NCBI RefSeq assembly: GCF_900188225.1
Contig: NZ_FZOC01000006.1
Coordinates: forward strand, 1-51,207
Reading direction: 5' to 3'
Source of the DNA: Humidesulfovibrio mexicanus
Lineage (GTDB): Bacteria > Desulfobacterota > Desulfovibrionia > Desulfovibrionales > Desulfovibrionaceae
Length of the DNA stretch: 51,207 nt
How positions within the stretch are numbered: the first letter of the stretch is position 1; each line of letters starts with the position of its first letter. The translations under genes were made by a program, and so were the position numbers. The notes beneath the pieces are model-generated. The model did no database searches and was not told the DNA's origin. It worked only from the letters and a program-made list of their open reading frames with translations. Positions 24,697 to 32,722 of this stretch are shown piece by piece.

Positions 24697-25953
24697 CTAC
24701 ATGGACCCGAGGATCCCCACAACCGTTCCGGTCATGAGCGAGGCGATGACCCCGGCGGCCAGCGCGCGCAGGCTCATGGCCGTGATCTCGCTGCGGCGCT
24801 CCGGGCACAGGGTGCCCAGCCCCGCAATGAGGATGCCCACGCTGCCGAAGTTGGCGAAGCTGCACATGGCGTAGGTCAGAATGAGGCGCGAATGGGCGGA
24901 GAGGGCCTCCGGCGGCAGGGCGGCCATGTCCATGAAGGCCAGGAACTCGTTCAAGATGATCTTGGTGCCGATGAGCGCCCCCGCGGTGTGGGCCTCGGCC
25001 CAGGGCACGCCGATGAGCCAGGCCACGGGGGCCAGCGCCGCGCCCAGCGCCCGCTCCAGGGTCAGCGGCGCGCCGGCCACATCCGGCATGAGCGCCAGGC
25101 CCAGGTTGGCCAGCTTCACCAACGCCACGAACACGATGAGCATGGCCACGATGTTCCAGAAAAGCTGCAAGCCCTCCCAGGTGCCCCGGCACAGGGCGTC
25201 CACGCTGTTCGCGGCGGCGCTTTTCGGCATCTCGCGGCCCAGGGTGGGGGCGGCGTCCTCCGGCAGCATGACCGAGGCCACCAGCAGCGCAGCCGGGGCG
25301 TGGATGATGCTGGCCGCAAGGATGTGGCCCAGGGCGTCGGGAATCACCGGGGCGAGCACGGCGGCGTAGAGCATGAGCATGGTGCCCGCGATGCAGCTGA
25401 GGCCCGTGGCCATGAGGGCGAAGAGCTCGCTTCTGGTCATTACGGCCAAATATGGCCGGATAAGCAGCGGCGACTCGATCATGCCGAGAAAGATGCAGCC
25501 CGCCGCGCCCACGCCCAGCGCCCCGCCCAGGCCCATGGTCTTCTCCAGCAGCAGGGAGAACAGGCGCACCACGCGCTGCAGGATTCCCCAGTGGAACAAC
25601 AGCGCGGAGAGCGCCGCGATGACGATGACCAGGGGCAAGGCCTGGAAGGCCAGGCTGAACCCGGCGGAAGGATTGGAGACCGCAAAGGGAGCCGGGCCGC
25701 CGCCCACGAATCCGAACACGAAGGCCGTGCCCGCGCGGGTTGCCGTCTCCGCCGCCTGGACCAGGGCGTTCAACCCCATGAACAGGGCTTTCAAGGCGGG
25801 CACCTTGAGCACAAAGCCCGCGATGAGGAACTGGAGCCCCAGGCCGCCCAGCACCATGCGCCAGGGCAGGCGCGAAAGGGGCCAGGGGCGCTTCTCCCCC
25901 AAAAGCCAGGCCAAAACAAGGAGACACACAAGCCCCAGGGCGCTGTGGATCAT
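24697..25953 (-). CDS. Concentrative nucleoside transporter (CNT/NupC family)
   Basis: 418 residues from the ATG at 25953 (GGGGGGACCGTG before it); in-frame starts at 25969 and 25989 are possible. CNT proteins import nucleosides with Na+ or H+ across the inner membrane. The protein has about ten hydrophobic segments and the family motifs GMIESPLLIRPYL, GTKIILNEFLAF and YAMCSFANFGSVGI. An N-terminal helix (HSALGLVCLLVLAWLLG) is followed by the gate region. Family membership is clear; substrate range and coupling ion are not readable. It heads the minus-strand group with the ferredoxin-nitroreductase gene. Confidence 0.93.
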   Translation of the reverse strand: MIHSALGLVCLLVLAWLLGEKRPWPLSRLPWRMVLGGLGLQFLIAGFVLKVPALKALFMGLNALVQAAETATRAGTAFVFGFVGGGPAPFAVSNPSAGFSLAFQALPLVIVIAALSALLFHWGILQRVVRLFSLLLEKTMGLGGALGVGAAGCIFLGMIESPLLIRPYLAVMTRSELFALMATGLSCIAGTMLMLYAAVLAPVIPDALGHILAASIIHAPAALLVASVMLPEDAAPTLGREMPKSAAANSVDALCRGTWEGLQLFWNIVAMLIVFVALVKLANLGLALMPDVAGAPLTLERALGAALAPVAWLIGVPWAEAHTAGALIGTKIILNEFLAFMDMAALPPEALSAHSRLILTYAMCSFANFGSVGILIAGLGTLCPERRSEITAMSLRALAAGVIASLMTGTVVGILGSM

Positions 25954-26261
25954 CACGGTCCCCCCCATGCGATGAAGTGGGCGCAACATGCTGGATTTTT
26001 CGCCGCTTGGAAAGGGGGGAGTACTTGCCGAAATGACGGAGGGCCAGCAAAAGGGCCGCCCTTATGCAGGAAACTCAAAACCGAATCGAAACAGGTGGTT
26101 GTCAGCAAGACACCCACCAGTTTGATTTCTAGCAGCCTGGGCTGACCCCCGGACCCTGTCAATAGGGGAATTTTGTCCTTTTAGCAGCCCAAAACGGGTG
26201 TTTTTTGTCCGCGACATAAAGGCCGTGCCATACTCCATTGAAAGACCGAAGGAGGTCAGAT
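25954..26261. other. Intergenic, atypical composition; possible insertion-sequence debris
   Basis: No gene is supported here. From about 26090 the sequence becomes more AT-rich than its surroundings. TTTTGTCC recurs near 26171 and 26203, and GGACCCTGTCAATAGGGG precedes them, which recalls ends of some insertion sequences but matches none I can name. TTGTCC (26205-26210), an 18-base spacer and CATACT (26229-26234) may be the promoter of the DUF2778 gene. Confidence 0.4.
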
Positions 26262-26897
26262 ATGGAAACAGCAGGCCAAAGAAAGCACATCACGACCTGG
26301 GTAAACGCGGACGGCAGGCATGCAGCCGCAAGCATCAGCACCAAGCCCGGCGCTGGCGGCGATGAGCAGCCCTTCAACGCGGAAGACGGGCGCTACATGG
26401 CGTTCACGGTGGGCGCAGACGGCGGCATTTCCGGCAGAAACGAAGTGCGCGGCAAGGTTTCGCCGCCGCAGAAGGACAAATACCCGCCGCCGCCCCCGGC
26501 GTCCAAGGAGCCGCATTTGGTGTACAGCCAGAAGTCCGGGGAGCTGCGCGATGCTGATGGCCGCCTCATGGACAAGGGACATTCCGGCTATGAAGACTAC
26601 CGAGACAGGCCGGAGTTCGAAGACAAGAAGAACCGGGGCGTCATCCCGCGCGGGAACTACAAGGTCACGGAAGTGATCGAGGACACGAGAAATACTGACA
26701 GGGAAAAGAAAGGCCAGCACATTCTGCGCCTGGAGCCTGCGGATGCGGAAACCCGGCAGCGCCTCAAGGAGATGAACCGTGACGGATTCTGGATACATAG
26801 CGGAGAGTCGCCAAGGGCCTCGCAGGGCTGCATCCTCACGAAAGAAACAACGCGCAGGCGCATTCCCCTGGGGTCGATCCTGCGCGTCACGCTTTAG
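26262..26897 (+). CDS. DUF2778 (Tlde1-type) peptidoglycan-targeting effector
   Basis: 211 residues from the ATG at 26262, with a perfect GGAGGT before it. The C-terminal half fits DUF2778, the family of the type VI effector Tlde1, an L,D-transpeptidase-like enzyme attacking peptidoglycan stem peptides: LVYSQKSGELRDADGRLMDKG, GVIPRGNYKV, then WIHSGESPRASQGCI with His and the catalytic Cys of S-x-G-C. The N-terminal 90 residues are polar with a proline run (PPPPPASK) and no signal peptide, as expected for an effector delivered by another machine. The next frame overlaps its end and encodes an exported protein that may be its immunity partner. The family call is good; delivery by type VI secretion is inferred. 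Confidence 0.82.
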   Translation: METAGQRKHITTWVNADGRHAAASISTKPGAGGDEQPFNAEDGRYMAFTVGADGGISGRNEVRGKVSPPQKDKYPPPPPASKEPHLVYSQKSGELRDADGRLMDKGHSGYEDYRDRPEFEDKKNRGVIPRGNYKVTEVIEDTRNTDREKKGQHILRLEPADAETRQRLKEMNRDGFWIHSGESPRASQGCILTKETTRRRIPLGSILRVTL

Positions 26898-27687
26898 CCT
26901 TCTGCTGCCGCTTTTCTGCGTCTGTATCCTCTTTGGCCGACTGACCGGAGAGGCCCAGGCCAGTGGCAAAGGCATCTTTGTCGAGGCCGAGGCCTTCCTG
27001 AAAGTGCAGCGCCCGGACCGCAACATCCCGCCTCTGGGCAAGGAGGGTGCACCACCCAATGACATCGACCCCCGGCACCTAGCGGTGGGGCCTTTTGGCC
27101 CCACGGACGGACGCGGCGCTGGTGGGCTTTACATCCAGTCGGCAAGCGTGAGAGCGGAACGCCTGCCCGGACTCTTCGGCAAGATCCCGGCGTCGGAGCC
27201 CAACCTGGAGGACATGCACGAAATCGAAGGCTGGTGCTATACCAGCGCCACACCCAGCGACAAAACAGCGGTGCTTTTCATCAGCGATCTCGACGGATTC
27301 GTGTCCACCATCGCCGTGGTCTCGGACGTGGCGTTCATCCGCCAGCCGAGCCTGTGCGCCCGCACTCCGCGGGTGCACGCCGGGCTGGCCACGGTAAGCG
27401 GGATCAGGCTGGGCATGAGCCGCACACAGGTGCGGAGCATCCTGGGCAGGCCAATGGCGGCAGACTCCTGGCGCGACGGCATCGAGAGCGTGAAGCGGGA
27501 GCCGCTCACCCCGGCGCTCAATCGCAGGCTGGGCTGGGAAGGGAATCGCGCGACCCACCGCACGCGTCTCCAAAAGGTTGTAGTCTGGTACGAGAAGGAC
27601 AGGGTCATCGGCTTTGAGGCGGAGGAGTTCAGCCAGGAAGGTTCGTCGCCGGAGCTCACGGGCGTGAGCAACAAGACAAGCGAGTAA
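26779..27687 (+). CDS. Exported protein with BamE/SmpA-like domain, candidate immunity to the DUF2778 effector
   Basis: Open from an ATG at 26779, which overlaps the effector gene by 119 bases. I see no better ATG, GTG or TTG nearer the signal sequence, so the true start is uncertain. Residues about 45-65 are a signal or anchor segment (FSLLLPLFCVCILFG, then EAQASG), so the mature protein lies in the periplasm. The C-terminal part has VSGIRLGMSRTQVRSILGRP, the SmpA/OmlA/BamE pattern, followed by VVWYEKDRVIGFEAEE. Peptidoglycan-attacking effectors are neutralised by periplasmic proteins encoded next door, and that is the inferred role. Ile, Cys and Thr are more frequent than in core genes nearby. 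Confidence 0.68.
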   Translation: MTDSGYIAESRQGPRRAASSRKKQRAGAFPWGRSCASRFSLLLPLFCVCILFGRLTGEAQASGKGIFVEAEAFLKVQRPDRNIPPLGKEGAPPNDIDPRHLAVGPFGPTDGRGAGGLYIQSASVRAERLPGLFGKIPASEPNLEDMHEIEGWCYTSATPSDKTAVLFISDLDGFVSTIAVVSDVAFIRQPSLCARTPRVHAGLATVSGIRLGMSRTQVRSILGRPMAADSWRDGIESVKREPLTPALNRRLGWEGNRATHRTRLQKVVVWYEKDRVIGFEAEEFSQEGSSPELTGVSNKTSE

Positions 27688-27766
27688 GCGCCTCTTGTTA
27701 TAACGGCGTGGTCGCACTCGAAACTTCCTGGAATTTATATATTTTAGACCTCATACATGAGGCCGC

Positions 27767-27806
27767 AAAAGGGCCGCCCGGCGAGGGGGTGCCGGACGGC
27801 CCTTGA
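27767..27806 (-). terminator. Rho-independent terminator of the 189-residue protein gene
   Basis: On the minus strand AAGGGCCGTCCGGC pairs with GCCGGGCGGCCCTT and is followed by TT. It also forms a good hairpin on the plus strand and may close the effector pair. Confidence 0.75.
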
Positions 27807-27830
27807 GAGGGGGACTAGGTTTGGGCGGGG

Positions 27831-28400
27831 CTAGGCCACCTGCGTCTGGCCCTGGGCGATCTCCCGGCGCACGTCCTCCAGGTCGATGACCACGGGGTCG
27901 ATCATGCTGTGGCCGCTGCGCTCGCCCCACGAATAGTCAGAGGCGAAGCGGCCGTCGTAGCGCACGTCGTCCACGATGTAGAAGCCGTCCTCGTGCAGCA
28001 GGCGGTCCCAGCGGTGCACGAAGAACTCGAAACAGCTGGGGTCGTAGTTCTGCACGCCGGTCCAGTGCCAGGTCAGCGAGCAGACCTCGTCGTCATACCC
28101 CATGAGGGCGATGAAGCGGGCCTTGCTGTCCAGGTACATGCGGCGGCGCAGCAGCACGGCGGAGTCCTTGATGGGCGCGGGGTTGAAGAACATTTGCCGA
28201 CCGTCGCAGGTCACCTCCACCATGCTTTCGTCGCCCAGCTTCATGCCGCAGGTGCAGGTGTTCCCCTTGCGCCACCACTCCAGGTACTTGGTCTTGTATA
28301 TGTCGCGGCCCTCTTCGCGGATTCTCTGTGCGGTGGCCGGAGAAACGGGGTGCAGGGCCAGATCGCAGCAACGGCCGGTGATGGTGAGGTTCAGGTCCAT
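27831..28400 (-). CDS. 189-residue cytosolic protein of unknown function, probable sigma54 target
   Basis: ATG at 28400 behind CTGGAGGAAGC. No signal peptide or membrane segment. N-terminal features are two vicinal cysteines (GRCCDLAL) and a CTCGMKLG motif that might bind metal; further Cys at about residues 65, 108 and 123. The second half is rich in aromatic and acidic residues (SLTWHWTG, FEFFVHRWDRLLHEDGFYIVDDVRYDGRF). I recognise no family. The gene is divergent from a PAS-sigma54 activator, carries a sigma54 promoter (28476-28491), a CRP/FNR site (28515-28530) and an activator palindrome (28553-28571). It is therefore probably induced by that activator, perhaps under a redox or nitrosative signal. 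Confidence 0.75.
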   Translation of the reverse strand: MDLNLTITGRCCDLALHPVSPATAQRIREEGRDIYKTKYLEWWRKGNTCTCGMKLGDESMVEVTCDGRQMFFNPAPIKDSAVLLRRRMYLDSKARFIALMGYDDEVCSLTWHWTGVQNYDPSCFEFFVHRWDRLLHEDGFYIVDDVRYDGRFASDYSWGERSGHSMIDPVVIDLEDVRREIAQGQTQVA

Positions 28401-28475
28401 GTTGCTTCCTCCAGGGTATGAGTGCCGACGTGTTCGGGGAGGCCGTCCAGTTCGCCTGCCCCATGCCTCGAGAAG

Positions 28476-28491
28476 AGCAAGGAGCGGGCCA
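28476..28491 (-). promoter_or_regulatory. Sigma54 promoter of the 189-residue protein gene
   Basis: Minus strand TGGCCCGCTCCTTGCT: GG and GC are 10 bases apart, matching the sigma54 pattern TGGCACG-N4-TTGC with two changes. Transcription would start near 28465, leaving a 65-base leader. Confidence 0.7.
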
Positions 28492-28514
28492 AACCGGCAT
28501 CCCGCCGGATTCCA

Positions 28515-28530
28515 TGTGATTTTTATCACA
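28515..28530. promoter_or_regulatory. CRP/FNR-family operator (HcpR-like)
   Basis: TGTGA-TTTTTA-TCACA, a perfect TGTGA-N6-TCACA palindrome. The consensus published for HcpR in Desulfovibrio is TTGTGA-N6-TCACAA; here one outer base differs (ATGTGA, TCACAA). It lies between the sigma54 promoter and the activator palindrome. Confidence 0.65.
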
Positions 28531-28552
28531 ATCAGCAAACACCCTGATCCGT

Positions 28553-28571
28553 CGGACGAATTTTACGTCCG
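28553..28571. promoter_or_regulatory. Palindromic activator site, copy 1 (CGGACG-N7-CGTCCG)
   Basis: CGGACGAATTTTACGTCCG, centred at 28562, about 97 bases upstream of the predicted sigma54 transcription start, the usual place for an enhancer-binding protein. The same palindrome occurs at 30067-30085 and, imperfectly, at 30096-30116. Confidence 0.65.
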
Positions 28572-28641
28572 CCCCCCTTGACCTTGCCCCCGGCCAGGGG
28601 CAGACTCGCAGCTGACTTCACTCCAGCCCCAGGAGTTCCGC

Positions 28642-30024
28642 GTGCAGACCCCCCTTGGAAAACCGTTCCCCTGCACTTCGCTGTGCTCCTTCATCATGGA
28701 CTCCGTGGCCGACGGGCTGTTCACCGTGGACCGCGAGTGGAACATCATCTACTTCAGCCAAAGCGCGGCGGGCATAGTGGGCCTCCCGGCGGAAAAGGCC
28801 GTGGGCCGCAAGTGCTGGCAGGTGTTCCGCACCGAGGGCTGCACAAACGGCGACAGCGGGCACTGCGTGCTCAGGCAGTGCATCGCCGAGGACCGCAAGA
28901 TCGTGGGGCGCATCCTCATGGTGGAGCGCGAGGACGGCGTCCATGTGCCCGTGAGCGTGAGCGCCGCGCCTTTGAAGGACCGCGACGGGACTATCATCGG
29001 CGGGGTGGAGAGTTTTCGCGACCTGTCCAGCGTTCCCGGCAAAAACAACGGGCGCAAACTGCCCAAGGGCTTCTGCTCACGCGACCCCAACATGGCGGAG
29101 ATACTGCGCATTCTCCCTCAGGTCGCCGAAAGCGAGGCCACGGTGCTGCTGCTCGGCGAGTCCGGCACGGGCAAGGAGTTTTTCGCCCGCGCCATCCACG
29201 AGCTTTCCCCCCGGCACAACGGCCCCTTCGTGGCGGTCAACTGCGGCGCGCTGCCGGAACAGCTCATGGAATCGGAGCTTTTCGGCTACAAGGCCGGGGC
29301 CTTCACCGACGCCCGGCGCGACAAGCCCGGTCGTTTCCAGTTGGCCGAGGGCGGCACCATCCTGCTGGACGAGATAGGCGACCTGCCCCAGCCGCTGCAG
29401 GCCAAGATCCTGCGCGTGCTGCAGGAGCGCGTGTTCGAGCCCTTGGGCGGGGTGGCGGGCGTGCCCGCCAATGTGCGCGTCATCGCCGCCACCAATCGCG
29501 ACCTGGAGCGCATGACCCAGGAAGGGAGCTTTCGCCAGGACCTGTACTTCCGCCTCAACGTGGTGCGCATGACCCTGCCGCCCCTGCGCGAGCGCCGGGG
29601 CGACATCCCCCTGCTTGTCGACATGGCCATCAAACGCAGGCAGCAGAACGGCGGCAAGCACATCCAAGGCCTTTCGCAGGAGGCCATGCGGCTGCTCCTG
29701 GCGCACTCCTTTCCCGGCAACATCCGCGAATTGGAGAACATCATCGAGTACGCCTCCATCCTCTGCCCCGGCGGGCTTATCCATGTGGAGCACCTGCCCG
29801 CCGACGTGCGCACCTGCGAACACCCGGCCCCCCGTAGCGCCATGAACGGCCAGCCCATGACCATGGCGGAGATCCGCTACCATGCGGCCGTGCAGGCGGT
29901 CGAACGCAACGGCGGCAACAGGAACGCCGCCTGCCGCGAGCTCGGCATCACCAAGGACACGCTGCGCCGCATTCTGGGCCGCGTTGAGGACAATTCCCAG
30001 GAAAGCTCCAATCTCCCTTCGTAA
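28642..30024 (+). CDS. PAS-domain sigma54-dependent transcriptional activator
   Basis: 460 residues from GTG at 28642 (CAGGAG before it). Residues about 15-130 are a PAS domain with several cysteines ([19 protein letters not shown]) that could hold a cofactor or sense redox state. Residues about 145-380 are the AAA+ domain: [18 protein letters not shown] (Walker A), [12 protein letters not shown] (Walker B) and the sigma54-contact loop GAFTDA at 219-224 instead of GAFTGA. Residues 410-450 are a Fis-type helix-turn-helix ([22 protein letters not shown]). No receiver domain, so the PAS domain is the likely input. Matching palindromes flank the gene, and the divergent gene has a sigma54 promoter, so it probably controls that gene. 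Confidence 0.94.
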   Translation: MQTPLGKPFPCTSLCSFIMDSVADGLFTVDREWNIIYFSQSAAGIVGLPAEKAVGRKCWQVFRTEGCTNGDSGHCVLRQCIAEDRKIVGRILMVEREDGVHVPVSVSAAPLKDRDGTIIGGVESFRDLSSVPGKNNGRKLPKGFCSRDPNMAEILRILPQVAESEATVLLLGESGTGKEFFARAIHELSPRHNGPFVAVNCGALPEQLMESELFGYKAGAFTDARRDKPGRFQLAEGGTILLDEIGDLPQPLQAKILRVLQERVFEPLGGVAGVPANVRVIAATNRDLERMTQEGSFRQDLYFRLNVVRMTLPPLRERRGDIPLLVDMAIKRRQQNGGKHIQGLSQEAMRLLLAHSFPGNIRELENIIEYASILCPGGLIHVEHLPADVRTCEHPAPRSAMNGQPMTMAEIRYHAAVQAVERNGGNRNAACRELGITKDTLRRILGRVEDNSQESSNLPS

Positions 30025-30066
30025 CAGCCGCTTCCCGCCATCCCCCCTGGCCGCGTCGACGCCCAT

Positions 30067-30085
30067 CGGACGAACAATTCGTCCG
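30067..30085. promoter_or_regulatory. Palindromic activator site, copy 2
   Basis: CGGACGAACAATTCGTCCG, a perfect palindrome around one central base (30076), with the same arms as the site at 28553-28571. Confidence 0.65.
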
Positions 30086-30095
30086 CCAGCCCTCA

Positions 30096-30116
30096 TGGGA
30101 CACATATTTCGTCCCA
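30096..30116. promoter_or_regulatory. Palindromic activator site, copy 3 (degenerate)
   Basis: TGGGAC at 30096-30101 and GTCCCA at 30111-30116, centred at 30106, exactly 30 bases (about three helix turns) from copy 2. The right half keeps TTCGTCC; the left half diverges. Confidence 0.55.
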
Positions 30117-30348
30117 CACCCAGAAAACACGGCAAAAGAACGATTCAAGCGTTTCCTTTTTTCTGAAAAGAAAATCCTTACCACTAATACTTTCCAAAAC
30201 AACATTTTGCCTCCCGCGTCCAAAGGCGAGCCCGCCAGCCGCTGCGGCAAGGGCGTGCCGTTCCAGGGCCCGGCACACGGCCGGTGACGGCGGCCGCCCC
30301 TCTTGTGGAGACTTGCCCTTGGGTCGGATTGTGCGTATCTGCTGGACC

Positions 30349-31266
30349 ATGAGAACCATCATACTTGGCGGAACGGGGTTTATCGGCGCAGCGCTGTGCA
30401 GGGTGCTCGCCTCCCAGGGGCACGAGGTGGTCGTGCCGTCCCGGCGACCGGAAAAAGTCCCGGCGGTCCTCGGGCCCACGGTCATCGGCGCGCCCTTCGA
30501 CGGCCGGACCGGCGCGGGCTGGGCGGACTTCATCACCCCGGACACGGGCATTGTGAACCTTGCGGGCGAAAACATCGCGGCCGGGCGCTGGACAGACGAG
30601 GTCAAGCGGCGCATCGAGTCGAGCCGCCTGTCCGCCGGGGCGGCGGTCATGGACGCGCTGGCCCGGGCGGACGCGCGCCCCGCCGTGCTGGTGCAGGCCT
30701 CGGCAGTGGGCTTCTACGGCGCGCGCGGGCCAGAATCCGTGGACGAGGACGCCCCGGCCGGAAACACCTTTCTGGCGCGGGTGGCCATGGCCTGGGAGTC
30801 CTCCACACGGGGAGCGGAGGCCCTTGGCGTGCGCCGCGCGGTCATCCGCACCAGCATGGTGCTGGGGCCGGGCGGGGCGCTGGCCAAAATGCTGCCCGCC
30901 TTCCGTCTGGGCCTGGGCGGCCCGCTGGGCTCGGGCCGCCAAATGGTTCCCTTCATCCATCTGGACGACGAGGCCGGGGCCATCGCCTTTTTGCTGGGCA
31001 CGCCGGGCCTTGCCGGGCCGTTCAACCTCGCCGCGCCCGAGGCCGTGGACTCCCGCGGCTTCGCCCGGACCCTGGGCCGTCTGCTGGGTCGCCCGGCCGT
31101 TCTGCCCGCCCCGGCCTTCGCCCTGCGCCTGGCCCTGGGCCAGATGGCCGACGAAGTGCTGCTCTCCGGCGTCAACGCCGTGCCCTCGCGTCTGCTCGCG
31201 GCAGGGTTCCGTTTCCAGCGCCCCACCCTGATCCAGGCACTTGAAGCCGCGCTGTCGGCGGGGTAA
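30349..31266 (+). CDS. TIGR01777 family NAD(P)-dependent epimerase-like protein
   Basis: 305 residues from the ATG at 30349 (MRTIILGGTGFIG); the in-frame start at 30313 would add 12 residues before the nucleotide-binding motif. The N-terminal Rossmann motif GGTGFIGAALCRVL and VNLAGENIAAGRWT, SSRLSAG, QASAVGFYGARG, RTSMVLGPGGALAKML, PFIHLDDEAGAIAFLL and FNLAAPE define the YfcH/SDR39U1 family. The substrate is unknown in bacteria. The ribosome-binding site is weak. It lies 19 bases upstream of the HD-GYP gene, so the two may share a transcript. Confidence 0.93.
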   Translation: MRTIILGGTGFIGAALCRVLASQGHEVVVPSRRPEKVPAVLGPTVIGAPFDGRTGAGWADFITPDTGIVNLAGENIAAGRWTDEVKRRIESSRLSAGAAVMDALARADARPAVLVQASAVGFYGARGPESVDEDAPAGNTFLARVAMAWESSTRGAEALGVRRAVIRTSMVLGPGGALAKMLPAFRLGLGGPLGSGRQMVPFIHLDDEAGAIAFLLGTPGLAGPFNLAAPEAVDSRGFARTLGRLLGRPAVLPAPAFALRLALGQMADEVLLSGVNAVPSRLLAAGFRFQRPTLIQALEAALSAG

Positions 31267-31285
31267 ACGCCGGGTGGAGGCGCGC

Positions 31286-32722
31286 ATGAGCAAGGGCAGA
31301 ATTCTTGTGGTCGAAGACGAGCCCGTGGTGGCCCTGGACATCCAGGCCCGGCTCTCGCGCCTCGGCTTCGAGCTGGCCGGGCACGCGGCCACGGGCGCGG
31401 ACGCCCTGCGCCTGGCCGACGAGAACCGCCCGGATCTGGTGCTCATGGATGTGCGCCTGGACGGACCGCTGGACGGCATCGACACCACCCGCGAACTGTT
31501 GCGCCGCCGCCGTCTGCCGGTCATCTACCTCACCGCCGCCAGCGACGAGGACACCCTGGCCCGCGCCAAGGAAACCGGCCCGTTAGGCTATCTGGCCAAG
31601 CCCTTCGAGGACCACGAACTGCGGGCGGCCCTGGAAATGGCCCTGGTCAAGTTCGAGGCCGAAACGCGGCTCAAACAAAGCGAGCGGCTGCTCTCCACCA
31701 CCCTGGGCAGCCTGGGCGAGGCCGTCGTCTCCACGGACAAGAACGGACAGGTCACCTACCTCAACGCTTCGGCGGTGGAGTTGCTGGGGCTCAGCGTCGG
31801 CCACGCCATCGGCCACTCCTGGCGCGCGCTTTTCGCCATCGTGGACAAGGACGACGGCGCCCAGGTGGAGGACCTGGAGGAGCTGTGCGTGGCCCATGGA
31901 GGCGCCCCGCGCTGCGAGGACATGCTGCTGCGGCTGCCCACCGGCCGGGAAGCGCCCGTGGCGCTGTCGGTCTCGCCGCTCTACGCCCCCGGCGGCGATG
32001 GGCTGCAAGGCCGGGTGCTGGTGCTGCGCAGCATCGCCCAGCGCAAGCTGGCCGAGGCCGAACTGCGCGCCAGCATGGCCGCCCTGCGTTCCACCTTCCG
32101 GCAGACCGTGCGCGCCCTGGCCAGCATGGCCGAAAAGCGCGACCCCTACACCGCCGGACACCAGCAGCGCGTGGCGCGGCTGGCCTGCGCCATCGGCCGG
32201 GGGCTGGGCCTCTCCGAGGACGCCCTGGAAGGACTGGAAATGGCGGGAACCCTGCACGACGTGGGCAAGGTGTACGTGCCTGCGGAAATCCTTTCCAAGC
32301 CGACCCGGCTCACGCATCTGGAAATGGCCATCATGCGCGGGCATCCGGAAGTGGGCTTCGACATCCTGCGCGAGGTGACCTTCCCCTGGCCCGTGGCCCG
32401 CGCCGTGCTGGAGCATCACGAGCGCCTGGACGGCTCCGGCTATCCCGGCGGCCTGCACGGGGCGGAAATCTGCCTTGAAGCGCGCATTCTGGCCGTGGCC
32501 GACGTGGTGGAGGCCATGAGCTCCCACCGGCCCTACCGCCCGGCCCAGGGCCTGGCCAAGGCCCTGGACGAGATACGCAGCGGGCGTGGCGGCCTGTACG
32601 ACCCCGACATCGTGGACCAATGCCTGGCGATCATGGCGAACGGCTATGCCTTTGACGAGCCCGCGCCCGACCGATGCGTCCCGGCCCCATCCCCCCCCGA
32701 CCAATCCGAGGAGAACGCATGA
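31286..32722 (+). CDS. Response regulator with PAS and HD-GYP phosphodiesterase domains
   Basis: 478 residues from the ATG at 31286 (GGTGGAGG before it). Receiver domain 1-125 with phospho-acceptor D55 (VLMDVRLDG) and LAKPFEDHE; PAS domain about 140-265; HD-GYP domain about 280-465 with H324-D325 (LHDVGKVYVP), HHERLDGSGYPGG (GYP 385-387) and ADVVEAMSSHRPYRPA. HD-GYP enzymes degrade c-di-GMP, so phosphorylation probably controls c-di-GMP loss. The stop overlaps the start of the NtrX-like regulator (ATGA), so the two response regulators are co-translated. No histidine kinase gene is next to them. Confidence 0.95.
   Translation: MSKGRILVVEDEPVVALDIQARLSRLGFELAGHAATGADALRLADENRPDLVLMDVRLDGPLDGIDTTRELLRRRRLPVIYLTAASDEDTLARAKETGPLGYLAKPFEDHELRAALEMALVKFEAETRLKQSERLLSTTLGSLGEAVVSTDKNGQVTYLNASAVELLGLSVGHAIGHSWRALFAIVDKDDGAQVEDLEELCVAHGGAPRCEDMLLRLPTGREAPVALSVSPLYAPGGDGLQGRVLVLRSIAQRKLAEAELRASMAALRSTFRQTVRALASMAEKRDPYTAGHQQRVARLACAIGRGLGLSEDALEGLEMAGTLHDVGKVYVPAEILSKPTRLTHLEMAIMRGHPEVGFDILREVTFPWPVARAVLEHHERLDGSGYPGGLHGAEICLEARILAVADVVEAMSSHRPYRPAQGLAKALDEIRSGRGGLYDPDIVDQCLAIMANGYAFDEPAPDRCVPAPSPPDQSEENA

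Larger units (their letters stand above)
30025..30348. other. Intergenic region with two activator palindromes
   Basis: No gene is supported in these 324 bases. It contains the two palindromes listed separately and an AT-rich stretch near 30140-30215. A GG-N10-GC match (30321-30334) lies too close to the next start to serve as a normal sigma54 promoter. Confidence 0.5.

Noticed and set aside
26090-26260. A complete insertion sequence
   Set aside because: No transposase frame or pair of terminal inverted repeats is visible; only short repeats of TTTTGTCC remain.
30320-30335. GG-N10-GC match before the TIGR01777 gene as a sigma54 promoter for sites 2 and 3
   Set aside because: The transcript would start at about 30346, leaving no room for a ribosome-binding site before the ATG at 30349, and the match is weak.
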